Origin: Actinomycetospora chiangmaiensis DSM 45062
Lineage (GTDB): Bacteria; Actinomycetota; Actinomycetes; Mycobacteriales; Pseudonocardiaceae
Assembly (NCBI RefSeq): GCF_000379625.1
Contig: NZ_KB903217.1
Location: 451,816 to 515,815, forward strand
Length of the DNA stretch: 64,000 nucleotides
Reading direction: 5' to 3'
Shown piece after piece: positions 42,833-50,863 of the stretch. The notes beneath the pieces are model-generated. The model saw only the letters and a program-made list of their open reading frames with translations, was not told where the DNA came from and did no database searches. Positions within the stretch are counted from its first letter, which is position 1, and every line of letters begins with the position of its first letter. Position numbers and translations under genes: made by a program.

Positions 42833-43200
42833 GGGGCCGCCTCCCGCCGGTCCCGACCGCCGCTCGGGGCCAGGGCGGCCTCCCCGCAGCGGGTCAGGAA
42901 GCGGTGCACGAGGTGGTGGGTCACCTCGAGCAGCTCGATCTGGTGGCGCAGGGTGTCGGTGCCGGCGGCCGTCAGCGAGTACGTGCGCCGAGCGGGCCCG
43001 GACCCGGAGGTCGACCACGTCGAGCGCACGAGCCCCTCGCGCTCGAAGGCGCGCAGCGTGCGGTAGACCCCACCGGCGTCGAGGTCGTCGATGAAGGTGG
43101 CGTGGAGGCGTTCGACGAGGTCGTACCCGTGCGCCGGTCGTTCCCGGAGGAGCAGCAGCAGGCACGGGCGGACGAAGTTCCGTGGTTCGCACTCGCCCAT
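42829..43200 (-). CDS. PadR-family transcriptional regulator at the head of the hypF operon
   Basis: 123 residues. FVRPCLLLLLRERPAHGYDLVERL, GGVYRTLRAFEREGLVRSTW and RRTYSLTAAGTDTLRHQIELLE make a complete PadR winged helix. Start ATG chosen; a GTG 14 codons upstream is in frame. It is first in the leftward operon (PadR, HypC-like, hypF, two SIS genes), so it may autoregulate that operon. A near-perfect inverted repeat lies in the divergent region upstream. Confidence 0.88.
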   Translation of the reverse strand: MGECEPRNFVRPCLLLLLRERPAHGYDLVERLHATFIDDLDAGGVYRTLRAFEREGLVRSTWSTSGSGPARRTYSLTAAGTDTLRHQIELLEVTHHLVHRFLTRCGEAALAPSGGRDRREAAP

Positions 43201-43219
43201 CGCGGAGCCCCCGCCCGCC

Positions 43220-43249
43220 TTGCCGTGTGTGTTCTGGGTCACCTATCGT
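43220..43249 (+). promoter_or_regulatory. Promoter of the right DinB-like gene, conserved with the left copy
   Basis: TTGCCG (43220-43225), 18-base spacer, TATCGT (43244-43249). TCTGGGTCAC and the overall spacing equal the left copy at 27100-27129. Confidence 0.55.
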
Positions 43250-43262
43250 GCTCCTCGATTTG

Positions 43263-43289
43263 TGCGTTGCCAAGGTCTGCGGTAACGCA
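43263..43289. promoter_or_regulatory. Imperfect 9-bp inverted repeat downstream of the DinB2 promoter
   Basis: TGCGTTGCC and GGTAACGCA (one mismatch) with nine bases between, in the PadR/DinB-like divergent region. It is a candidate PadR operator; it has no counterpart before the left paralogue. Confidence 0.35.
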
Positions 43290-43311
43290 ATCGACGAGGG
43301 CGGCGGTCGAG

Positions 43312-43977
43312 ATGGACGACGTGTCGCGGGCCCTGCTGCGGCTCTGGGACGCCACCGACGACGCCGTCGCGGGCATGGACGCCGTCGACTGGTCGCGGCC
43401 GCTGGTCCCCTCCGGTGCGCCCGACGCCGTGGCCTCGGCGGTGCTGGGGACCGGCGGGACGGACGTCGCCGGCCTCGTCACCCATCTGACCGGAGTGCAC
43501 TACGCCGGACCGGACCGGCTGCGTGCCGCGCTCGCCACGGCCCACGAGCGGGCGGAGCGTGCCGTCCTCACGGCGGCGCCGTCCGAACGGACGCTGCAGG
43601 CACAGTGCCTCGACATGTGCCTGCACGCCCACGACCTGCACGAGGCGCTCGGCCTCGAGCTCGACCCGGCGGCCGCGGCCCCGGCCGCGGTGGCCGCGTG
43701 CCGGCTCGCCATCGGCTTCGTGCCCCGGCTGCTCCTGCGCACGGGCGCCCGCGCGGCCTGCCTGCACCTGCTGGTGCGCGACGGCGCGAACGGCCCGGTG
43801 GTGATCGACCGCATCGTCCGGGTGGGGGAGGGCGCCGCGGTCCCGACGGCGGAGGTGGACGCGGACGCCGGGGCGTTGCTGCTGCTGCTCGCCGGCCGCC
43901 GCGGGGCGGAGGAACTCGGCGGCGCGGGCCGGGTGGTCTGGAGCGGGCGTATCGCCGAGTCGCTGGTCGGCGTCTGA
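43312..43977 (+). CDS. DinB/maleylpyruvate-isomerase-like protein, right paralogue
   Basis: 221 residues, the same layout as the gene at 27159: LLRLWDATDDAVAGMDAVDW, GGTDVAGLVTHLTGVHYAGP, CLDMCLHAHDLHEALGLEL. The conserved histidines match. The two genes, their promoters and the neighbouring remnants mark a duplication flanking the hydrogenase locus. Function uncertain. Confidence 0.7.
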   Translation: MDDVSRALLRLWDATDDAVAGMDAVDWSRPLVPSGAPDAVASAVLGTGGTDVAGLVTHLTGVHYAGPDRLRAALATAHERAERAVLTAAPSERTLQAQCLDMCLHAHDLHEALGLELDPAAAAPAAVAACRLAIGFVPRLLLRTGARAACLHLLVRDGANGPVVIDRIVRVGEGAAVPTAEVDADAGALLLLLAGRRGAEELGGAGRVVWSGRIAESLVGV

Positions 43978-43993
43978 CCTGAGAGGCCCGGGC

Positions 43994-44045
43994 TCAGACG
44001 TCCGGGCGGCGGAGCAGCCTGACGAACGCGATTGGCGCGAGAGTC
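43994..44045 (-). pseudogene. Remnant of the 3' end of an MFS transporter gene (right copy)
   Basis: Leftward frame reads TLAPIAFVRLLRRPDV and TGA. The intact MFS gene at 27815 ends VLAAIAFVALLRVRMS and TGA, also convergent with and just after a DinB-like gene. Only about 17 codons remain; the rest of the transporter is absent, and the small VREQETAA gene follows directly. Confidence 0.6.
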
Positions 44046-44065
44046 GTTCGCGCGGTGGGACGCGG

Positions 44066-44236
44066 CTACGCGGTGGCCGCGGTCTCCTGCTCGCGCACGG
44101 TGTCGACGATCGACAGCAGCACGGCGGCACCGACGGCCTCGCGCCAGCGCGGCGCCGGCCGCTCGGCGGGCGTGGGGACGGGTGCGAGCGGACGCTGCGT
44201 GATCACGTTCGCCGAACCCATGAGCTGCTCGTCCAT
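44066..44236 (-). CDS. Small protein ending in AVLLSIVDTVREQETAATA
   Basis: 56 residues from ATG 44236 (MDEQLMGSANVITQRPL); ATG 44311 is in frame too, but the extra codons look non-coding. A proline-rich centre leads to PRWREAVGAAVLLSIVDTVR, possibly an amphipathic helix. The last 17 codons are nearly identical in DNA to the remnant at 29085. Function unknown. Confidence 0.5.
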   Translation of the reverse strand: MDEQLMGSANVITQRPLAPVPTPAERPAPRWREAVGAAVLLSIVDTVREQETAATA

Positions 44237-44594
44237 CACGTCCACCCCGCTTCCCGCCCGGCGCGCCCGTCGCGCCGGTCGTCGCACGTGTATCCGCAGA
44301 ATGGTCGGCATCCGTTACCCCGAAACGCCGCAGGTCCCGGATCGGATGAATTGGCAGCCGGAATCCTTCGGTCGGCGTATCCGTGGCCTCGATCGGCCGT
44401 ATCCCCCGGCGGGTGTCGAGGTGTCGTCCGGCGGGGGCTCCCCGGGTTCAGCCCCCGGACCGCGGCCCCGAGGTGTCACCCATCGGGCCTGCTCCGGGCT
44501 GATCCGTGACGTCTCGGCCGGCCGGAGGTGGAGGCGCCGACACGACGACGAGCCCGGGCGCAGGCCCGGGCTCGTCGTCGGAGGATCAGGTCGG
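44237..44594. other. 358-bp intergenic region
   Basis: No convincing gene. The A/T-richer part at 44290-44370 looks like a promoter-type region for the leftward small gene. Its right end is occupied by the strong hairpin at 44543-44580. Confidence 0.5.
44543..44580 (-). terminator. 17-bp perfect hairpin after the membrane-anchored repeat protein
   Basis: CGACGACGAGCCCGGGC and GCCCGGGCTCGTCGTCG with loop GCAG, starting 14 bases past the stop at 44595. Extremely stable; no U-tract. Confidence 0.75.
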
Positions 44595-45509
44595 TCAGCC
44601 GGGCGTGATGCTCCAGGAGCCCTCGGACGTCACCTGGACCAGCGCCGGGGCGTTCAGCGGAACCGTGCCGGTGTACGAGCCGATCTCGTTGACCGCCAGG
44701 TCGGTACCGAACAGGCTGCTGCCGGACACCGCCTGGACGATGAAGTTGCCCTCGCCCTTGTTGGTGACGGCCGCCGTGGACGAGTTGCCCGCGAGCTGGA
44801 TCACGTCGTCGCCCTTGCCCGAGACCGGGCCGTTCGCCTGGGTCGCCTGGTCCAGGCCGCCGATCTTCACCGTCCACGACCCGGTCGCCTTGATCGTCAG
44901 CCGGCTCGTCGTGCTCCCCGACTGCGCGTCGAGCCACTTCTTCCCGCTGTAGGAGCCGATCGTGTTCACGAGCAGCGACTCCGCGCCGTCGCTCTGGACG
45001 ATCGTGTTGCCGGAGCACTTGGGGCAGGAGAAGGCCATGACGGCCGTGCCCTCGGGCTTCTCGATGGTCACGACGTCGTCGCCCTTCCCGGAGTACGTCT
45101 TCGGGACGAAGGCCGGCGCCGCCGGGGCGGTCGTGCCCGTAGGTGCGGCGCTCCCGGCGGCCGGGGCGGAACCGGCCGCGGCGGTGGACCCGGTAGCGGC
45201 AGTGGGCGCAGCCGCAGGACCCTGACTGGCCACCGAGACGATGACCAGGAGCAGGAACGCGGCGGCGACGATCCAGGGCCACTTCCGACGACGCTTCACG
45301 GCACGCGCGGTGGCCACCGGAGCGGACGGGGTGCCGGCCCCTCGGATCTGCGCGACCGGGGCGGGTGCGACCGGAGCGGCCACGTGCTGCGCGCCCCGCT
45401 GCGTCGGTGCCCACGGGGCCACCCGCGCCTGCGGCGGGATCGCGATCGGCGCCGTCACCGCGTCGTCCTCGTACCGAACGTGAGCACTCCGTCGCGCGTC
45501 CACCGACAT
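44595..45509 (-). CDS. Membrane-anchored protein with a duplicated extracellular domain
   Basis: 304 residues. A cytoplasmic proline/alanine-rich tail (1-70), a basic stop KRRRKW and one membrane helix (77-95), an Ala/Thr/Gly linker (97-135), then two tandem copies of one beta-rich domain (about 137-215 and 227-304). Each copy begins SGKGDDV and contains NxIGSYxG and GSWxxxI blocks. FSCPKCSGNT in copy one carries a CxxC that copy two lacks. Orientation would put the repeats outside the cell. Binding role possible; unknown. ATG start. Confidence 0.72.
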   Translation of the reverse strand: MSVDARRSAHVRYEDDAVTAPIAIPPQARVAPWAPTQRGAQHVAAPVAPAPVAQIRGAGTPSAPVATARAVKRRRKWPWIVAAAFLLLVIVSVASQGPAAAPTAATGSTAAAGSAPAAGSAAPTGTTAPAAPAFVPKTYSGKGDDVVTIEKPEGTAVMAFSCPKCSGNTIVQSDGAESLLVNTIGSYSGKKWLDAQSGSTTSRLTIKATGSWTVKIGGLDQATQANGPVSGKGDDVIQLAGNSSTAAVTNKGEGNFIVQAVSGSSLFGTDLAVNEIGSYTGTVPLNAPALVQVTSEGSWSITPG

Positions 45510-45619
45510 GTCGTCCCCCGACTGGTCCGGCTGGCTGTGTCGAGGCGTCTATCGGCAGGATTCCTTGATCGTTACAGCGGTCTTCTGCCGCTCCGGGGTC
45601 GACGCGCGAGGATGAGCGG

Positions 45620-46828
45620 GTGCCGGACCCCGCCTACGACGTCGCCGCCCTGCGCGCCCGGTTCCCGGCGCTGGATGCGGGGTACGCGCATTTCGACGGG
45701 CCCGGCGGGTCGCAGGTGCCGGTCGAGGTCGCGCGGGCGGTCGCCGACACGTTGACGTCGCCGATCGCCAACCGCGGCACGACCTACCCGGCAGCGCGGA
45801 ACGCGGAGCTGGTCGTCCTCGCCGCGCGGCAGGCGATGGCCGACCTGCTGGCCGCCGACCCCGGCGGGATCGTCTTCGGCCGGTCCATGACCGAACTGAC
45901 GATGTCGCTCGCCCGCACCCTGGCCGTGGGCTGGTGCCGCGGCGACGAGGTGGTGGTGACCCGGCTCGACCACGACGCGAACGTCCGGCCGTGGGTGATC
46001 GCGGCCGAGCGCGCCGGGGCGACGGTGCGGTGGCTGGACCTCGACCCGGCGACCGGCGAGCTCGACGACGTGGCGACGGTCCTGTCCGACCGCACCCGGC
46101 TCGTCGCGGTGACCGGCGCGTCCAACCTGATCGGCACGCGGCCCGACCTGCCCGCGATCGCCGCGGCGGTGCACGCCCGCGGGGCCCTGGTCGTGGTCGA
46201 CGGCGTGCACCTCACCGCCCACGCGTCGATCGACGTCGCCGCGCTCGGCGCGGACGTCTTCCTCTGCTCGCCCTACAAGTTCCTCGGACCCCACTGCGGG
46301 GTGCTCGCCGCCGCCCCCGCGTTCCTCGAGACGCTGCACCCGGACAAGCTGCTGCCCTCGACCGACGCCGTCCCGGAGCGCTTCGAGCTGGGGACGCTGC
46401 CCTACGAGCTGCTGGCCGGTACCACCGCGGCGGTCGACGTCCTCGCCTCTCTCGGCGGGGACGACCGCACCCGCCGGCACCGGCTCGTCGTCGGGATGGC
46501 CGCGGTCGAGGCGCACGAGGACCGGCTGCGACGGCGCATCGAGGACGGCCTCGCGGCGCTGCCCGTGGAGGTGCTGAGTCGGGCGCGCCACCGCACGCCG
46601 ACGCTGCTCGTGCGGCTCCCCGGCGGCGGCCGGGAGGCCTCGGCGTTCCTCGCCGACCACGGCGTGTTCGCCCCGAGCGGGTCGTTCTACGCCCTCGAGC
46701 CCGCCCGGCGGCTCGGTCTCGGCGACGAGGGCGGGCTGCGGATCGGGCTCGCGCCCTACTCGGACGACGACGACGTCGACCGCCTGCTGAACTCGTTGGG
46801 GGAGGCGTGCCGGAACGGATCCAGCTGA
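45620..46828 (+). CDS. Class V PLP-dependent aminotransferase, cysteine-desulfurase-like
   Basis: 402 residues. HFDGPGGSQVPVEVARAVADTL, NRGTTYPAARNAE, FGRSMTELTMSLARTL, VDGVHLTAHASIDVAALGAD and SPYKFLGPHCG with the PLP lysine match the cysteine-desulfurase-like family (SufS/CsdA relatives). There is no conserved catalytic Cys loop, so activity may be on other substrates. GTG start. The next gene begins inside its last 22 bases. Confidence 0.87.
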   Translation: MPDPAYDVAALRARFPALDAGYAHFDGPGGSQVPVEVARAVADTLTSPIANRGTTYPAARNAELVVLAARQAMADLLAADPGGIVFGRSMTELTMSLARTLAVGWCRGDEVVVTRLDHDANVRPWVIAAERAGATVRWLDLDPATGELDDVATVLSDRTRLVAVTGASNLIGTRPDLPAIAAAVHARGALVVVDGVHLTAHASIDVAALGADVFLCSPYKFLGPHCGVLAAAPAFLETLHPDKLLPSTDAVPERFELGTLPYELLAGTTAAVDVLASLGGDDRTRRHRLVVGMAAVEAHEDRLRRRIEDGLAALPVEVLSRARHRTPTLLVRLPGGGREASAFLADHGVFAPSGSFYALEPARRLGLGDEGGLRIGLAPYSDDDDVDRLLNSLGEACRNGSS

Positions 46829-47118
46829 GGCGCGCCAAGGGCTGGCGCAAGCCCGAGGGGGCCGTCACCGTCGCGCGGCCGTCGTCGTGGGGCAACCCGT
46901 TCAAGCTCGGCGAGACGCTCGACGTCGACGGCACGACGGTCACGCTCGACCGCGACCTGATGATCGCGCTCTACCGCCGCTGGCTCGGCGAGCACCCCGA
47001 GCTGATCGAGCGGGCACGGGAGGAGCTGGCGGGTCACGACCTCGCGTGCTGGTGCCGCCCCGACGAGGCGTGCCACGCCGACGTGCTGCTGCGGGTCGCC
47101 GCCGGCGGAGATCCGTAG
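46807..47118 (+). CDS. DUF4326-type protein
   Basis: 103 residues. IQLRRAKGWRKPEGAVTVARPSSWGNPFK and LAGHDLACWCRPDEACHADVLL are the defining blocks of DUF4326, a small family with a conserved CWC motif often found in phage and actinobacterial genomes. Reaction unknown. GTG start (GGGGGAGGC upstream) overlaps the preceding gene by 22 bases, implying co-expression. Confidence 0.85.
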   Translation: MPERIQLRRAKGWRKPEGAVTVARPSSWGNPFKLGETLDVDGTTVTLDRDLMIALYRRWLGEHPELIERAREELAGHDLACWCRPDEACHADVLLRVAAGGDP

Positions 47119-47277
47119 AGCCAGCACAGCGCGACCGGGCGTGCACCCGCCGTCATGACGGGTCCGGATCGTCCCCTTCGCACAGGTCATCGGCGTGCGG
47201 CTTGACGTGTCGGTGACATGGAGGACACATGACCTTCTGAGAGTGGACGGGCCCCCGCCCCGGCTCGAAGGAGCTCG

Positions 47278-48822
47278 ATGACCGCCACCGCTCCACCCAC
47301 AGCGCCACCCGAGGCCCGGCACGGCCGCCTCGCCGACAACGCCCTCGGCCTGCCCTCGGTCCTCTTCTGCATCGTCACCGGGGCCGCCCCGCTGACGGCG
47401 ATGCTCTTCAACGTCCCCGTCGCGGTCAACGGCGGTGGCTGGGCCGCGCCCGCCGCGTTCGGGATCGCGACGATCGCGCTCACGATCTTCTCGGTCGGCT
47501 ACATCGCGATGTCGAAGCGGGTGACGAGCGCGGGGGGCTTCTACACGTTCGTCAGCCGGGGGCTCGGCCGCGTGGTGGGCGTCGGCTCGGGGCTGCTCAT
47601 CGCGCTCTGCTACATGATCTTCGTCGGCGCCGTCATCGGCGTCATGGGCTACTTCGCGGCCACGACCGTCGAGACGTTCACCGGGCTCGCGCTGCCGGCC
47701 TGGCTCTACATGGCCCTCGGTCTCGCGGTGATGAGTCTGCTCGCCTGGTTCCACATCGAGCTCACCGCGAAGGTGCTCGGCGTCATGCTCGTCGCCGAGG
47801 TGCTCGCCCTGATCGTCCTCTCGCTGGCCGTCTTCGTGGCCGGTGGCGCCCAGGGCTTCTCGGCCGCGCCGTTCGACCCCTCGCAGGTGTTCGGCAACGC
47901 CGGCGCGCTGCAGATCTTCGGGACGACGGCGGCCGGCATCGCCCTGTTCGCGGCCTTCTGGTCCTGGGTCGGCTTCGAGATGGCGCCGAACTACGCCGAG
48001 GAGTCCCGCGACCCGCACCGGATCGCGTCGATCGCGACCTACGGGTCGGTGATCGGGCTCGGCATCTTCTACATGTTCGTCTCGTACGCCTTCGTCACCG
48101 GCTGGGGACTCACGGGCAGCGTGCAGGCCGTGTCCGACCAGCTGAACGGCACGTACGCCTCGGCCTTCTACCCGCTCTCCGACCGCTTCGTCGGCGGCTG
48201 GCTGACCGTGATCCTCGAGATCCTGGCGGTCACCAGCTCGTTCGCGTGCGCCATGGCGTTCTACAACACCTCGGCGCGGTACCTGTTCGCGCTCGGCCGG
48301 GAGGGCGTCCTGCCGCGGGCGCTCGCGCGGACCTCGAAGCACCACGGGCCCGGCGTCGCGGCCATGACGACGACGGCGATCGTCGCGCTCTACATGCTCG
48401 GCTTCACCCTCTACGACCCCTCGACGGAGGCCGCGCTGACCAAGCTCGGCACCTGGTCGCCCCTGCTCGGGGTGCTCGGCATCCTCGCCGTGCAGGCGCT
48501 GGTCTGCGTCGCGATCATCCGCTACTTCCTGACGACCGGCCGGGACGGCTTCAACGTCCTGACGACGCTGGTCGCGCCCGTCGTGGGGTGCGCGGCCATG
48601 GTCGGCGCGTGCTACCTGCTCGTCGACAACCGCGCCGCGCTCGCCGCTGCGGAGGGCGTCCCGTTCATCACCCTGCTGCCGTACGTGCCGGTGGTGATCT
48701 TCGCCGTCGGCGTCGTCATCGCCCTGGTCCTGCGCACGAGGAGGCCCGAGGTGTACGCGGGACTCGGCCACTTCTCCCTGTCCGACCCCGAGCTCGACGC
48801 CCCGCAGGAGGTCGCCCGATGA
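47278..48822 (+). CDS. APC-family permease co-expressed with an amine oxidase
   Basis: 514 residues, twelve helices. LPSVLFCIVTGAAPLTAMLFNVPVA and GGFYTFVSRGLGRVVGVG begin the APC fold; SWVGFEMAPNYAEESRDPHRI is the conserved loop. ATG start with AAGGAG. Its stop overlaps the ATG of the copper amine oxidase gene, so it is very likely the importer of the amine that enzyme oxidises. Confidence 0.9.
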   Translation: MTATAPPTAPPEARHGRLADNALGLPSVLFCIVTGAAPLTAMLFNVPVAVNGGGWAAPAAFGIATIALTIFSVGYIAMSKRVTSAGGFYTFVSRGLGRVVGVGSGLLIALCYMIFVGAVIGVMGYFAATTVETFTGLALPAWLYMALGLAVMSLLAWFHIELTAKVLGVMLVAEVLALIVLSLAVFVAGGAQGFSAAPFDPSQVFGNAGALQIFGTTAAGIALFAAFWSWVGFEMAPNYAEESRDPHRIASIATYGSVIGLGIFYMFVSYAFVTGWGLTGSVQAVSDQLNGTYASAFYPLSDRFVGGWLTVILEILAVTSSFACAMAFYNTSARYLFALGREGVLPRALARTSKHHGPGVAAMTTTAIVALYMLGFTLYDPSTEAALTKLGTWSPLLGVLGILAVQALVCVAIIRYFLTTGRDGFNVLTTLVAPVVGCAAMVGACYLLVDNRAALAAAEGVPFITLLPYVPVVIFAVGVVIALVLRTRRPEVYAGLGHFSLSDPELDAPQEVAR

Positions 48823-50765
48823 CCGCGCTGGACGAACCCCAGGTCTCCGTCACCCACCCGCTCGAGCCGCTGACCGCCGACGAGGTGGCCGCCGCGGCGG
48901 CGATCCTCAAGGAGGCGCGGGGGCTCGGCCCGATGGCCCGCTTCGTCTTCATCCACCTCCACGAGCCGTCGAAGGCGGACCTCGCGAGCGGCCGTGACCT
49001 CCCCCGGGAGGCCGAGCTGGTCGTCTACGAGCGGGCCGACAGGACGCTCTACGAGGCGGTCGTCTCGCTGACCGACCAGTCGGTCGTGGCGTGGGTCCCG
49101 CGTCCGGGGGCGCAGGCGCCGATCATGGCGGAGGAGTTCTTCGCCACCGAGGACATCGTCCGCGCCGACCCGCGCTGGCAGGAGGCCATGCGGCGGCGCG
49201 GGATCGAGCAGTTCGACCTGGCCATGATCGACCCGTGGGCGTCGTCGTGGACCGGCCCGGCGGACGACCCGACGGCCCGACGCATCGTGCGGCCGCTGAC
49301 GTGGCTGCGCTCCGCGCCGGGGGAGCACGGCTACGCCCGGCCGGTCGAGGGTCTGATCGTCACCGTGGACCTCGACCTGCGGGAGGTCGTGGACATCGAG
49401 GACCACGGGATCGTCGACCTGCCGCCGCAGCCCGCCAACTACGAGCAGCCCTGGATCCACGACCCGGCCAACGTGCCGCGGGTCGAGACGATCCGCGACG
49501 ACGTCAAGCCGATCGAGATCACGCAGCCCGAGGGGCCGAGCTTCACGATCGACGGCCACGCCGTGTCCTGGCAGAAGTGGCACCTGCGGATCGGGTTCAC
49601 GCCGCGCGAGGGACTCGTCCTGCACGACGTGTCCTACGACGACCGCGGCACCCGCCGCCCGATCCTGCACCGCGCCTCGCTCGCCGAGATGTACGTGCCC
49701 TACGGCGACCCGGCGCCGACCCACCGGTTCAAGAACGTCTTCGACCAGGGCGAGTACGGCGTCGGCTGGCTCGCCAACCCGCTGACCCTGGGGTGCGACT
49801 GCGTCGGCCACATCCAGTACTTCGACGGCGTCGTCAACGACCAGGACGGCGGGGCCGTCGTCATCCCGAACGCGATCTGCATGCACGAGGAGGACACCGG
49901 GATCGCGTGGAAGCACACCGACTTCCGCACCGAGAAGGTCGAGGTCCGCCGCCGGCGCCGCCTCGTCATCTCCTCGATCGTCACCGTCGGGAACTACGAG
50001 TACGGCTACTTCTGGTACCTCTACAACGACGGCATGATCGAGTACGAGGTCAAGCTCTCCGGCGTGATCTCCACCGGCGCCATCCCGGTCGGTGACGTCC
50101 CCGAGCACGGCACGCTCGTCGCCCCCGGCCTCTACGGCCCGCACCACCAGCACTTCTTCTGCGTGCGGCTCGACATGACGGTCGACGGCGCGGCGAACAC
50201 GGTCACCGAGATCGATTCGACGCCCTCCCCGCCCGGCCCGGCGAACCCGCACGGGAACGCGTGGGTGACCACCCGGACGCCGATCACCTCGGAGGCCGGC
50301 GGCGCCCGCGACACGGCGCCCGAGCGGGCACGGTTCTGGAAGATCGAGAGCGCCACGGAGACCGGACCGACGGGCGCGCCGACCGCCTATGCGCTGATGC
50401 CCGGCTCGACGGTGCCGCCGATGTACTCGCCGGAGGCCGTCTTCGCCCCGCGGTCCGGTTTCACCGAGCACACGCTCTGGGTCACCGCGAACGACCCGTC
50501 CCAGCGCTTCGCCGCGGGCGACTACCCGCTGCAGGCGCCGGTGGGGACGGGCCTGCCGCACTACCTCGAGGGCGACCGTCCGCTCGAGGGCTCCGACGTC
50601 GTCGTCTGGTACACCTTCGGCGCCCACCACGTGGTGCGACCGGAGGACTGGCCGGTGATGCCGGTGTCGACGATCGGCTTCATGCTCCGGCCGTCCGGGT
50701 TCTTCGACGGCAACCCGGCCCTGGACCTCCCGGCGAGCGCCGCGCACGGGGAGCCCTGCCACTAG
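48819..50765 (+). CDS. Copper-containing primary amine oxidase
   Basis: 648 residues. It deaminates primary amines to aldehydes with release of ammonia and H2O2. The cofactor tyrosine Tyr393 lies in VGNYEYGY (converted to topaquinone), and copper ligands His443 and His445 lie in HHQHFF; a third His lies near the C-terminus. No signal peptide, so cytoplasmic. ATG overlaps the permease stop. Together they form an amine utilisation operon. Confidence 0.95.
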   Translation: MTALDEPQVSVTHPLEPLTADEVAAAAAILKEARGLGPMARFVFIHLHEPSKADLASGRDLPREAELVVYERADRTLYEAVVSLTDQSVVAWVPRPGAQAPIMAEEFFATEDIVRADPRWQEAMRRRGIEQFDLAMIDPWASSWTGPADDPTARRIVRPLTWLRSAPGEHGYARPVEGLIVTVDLDLREVVDIEDHGIVDLPPQPANYEQPWIHDPANVPRVETIRDDVKPIEITQPEGPSFTIDGHAVSWQKWHLRIGFTPREGLVLHDVSYDDRGTRRPILHRASLAEMYVPYGDPAPTHRFKNVFDQGEYGVGWLANPLTLGCDCVGHIQYFDGVVNDQDGGAVVIPNAICMHEEDTGIAWKHTDFRTEKVEVRRRRRLVISSIVTVGNYEYGYFWYLYNDGMIEYEVKLSGVISTGAIPVGDVPEHGTLVAPGLYGPHHQHFFCVRLDMTVDGAANTVTEIDSTPSPPGPANPHGNAWVTTRTPITSEAGGARDTAPERARFWKIESATETGPTGAPTAYALMPGSTVPPMYSPEAVFAPRSGFTEHTLWVTANDPSQRFAAGDYPLQAPVGTGLPHYLEGDRPLEGSDVVVWYTFGAHHVVRPEDWPVMPVSTIGFMLRPSGFFDGNPALDLPASAAHGEPCH

Positions 50766-50780
50766 CGGAGGTGCCCGCGG

Positions 50781-50826
50781 CCTGTGAGTACTTCTCCGTG
50801 CCAGGACACGGACAAGTGCTCACAGG
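50781..50826. repeat. Intergenic 20-bp inverted repeat (GTGAG-ACTT family), terminator-like
   Basis: CCTGTGAGTACTTCTCCGTG and CACGGACAAGTGCTCACAGG match in 18 of 20 positions around a six-base loop, 16 bases after the amine oxidase stop. It shares the GTGAG/CTCAC-ACTT core with 5369-5410. Confidence 0.6.
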
Positions 50827-50863
50827 CGCGCAGCGCACCCCGATCGGGCTACGGTGCCGCGCC

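Noticed and set aside
44237-44311. Upstream extension of the small VREQETAA gene to ATG 44311
   Set aside because: Extra codons include ATA and ATT and Arg runs unlike the rest; the ATG at 44236 is preferred.
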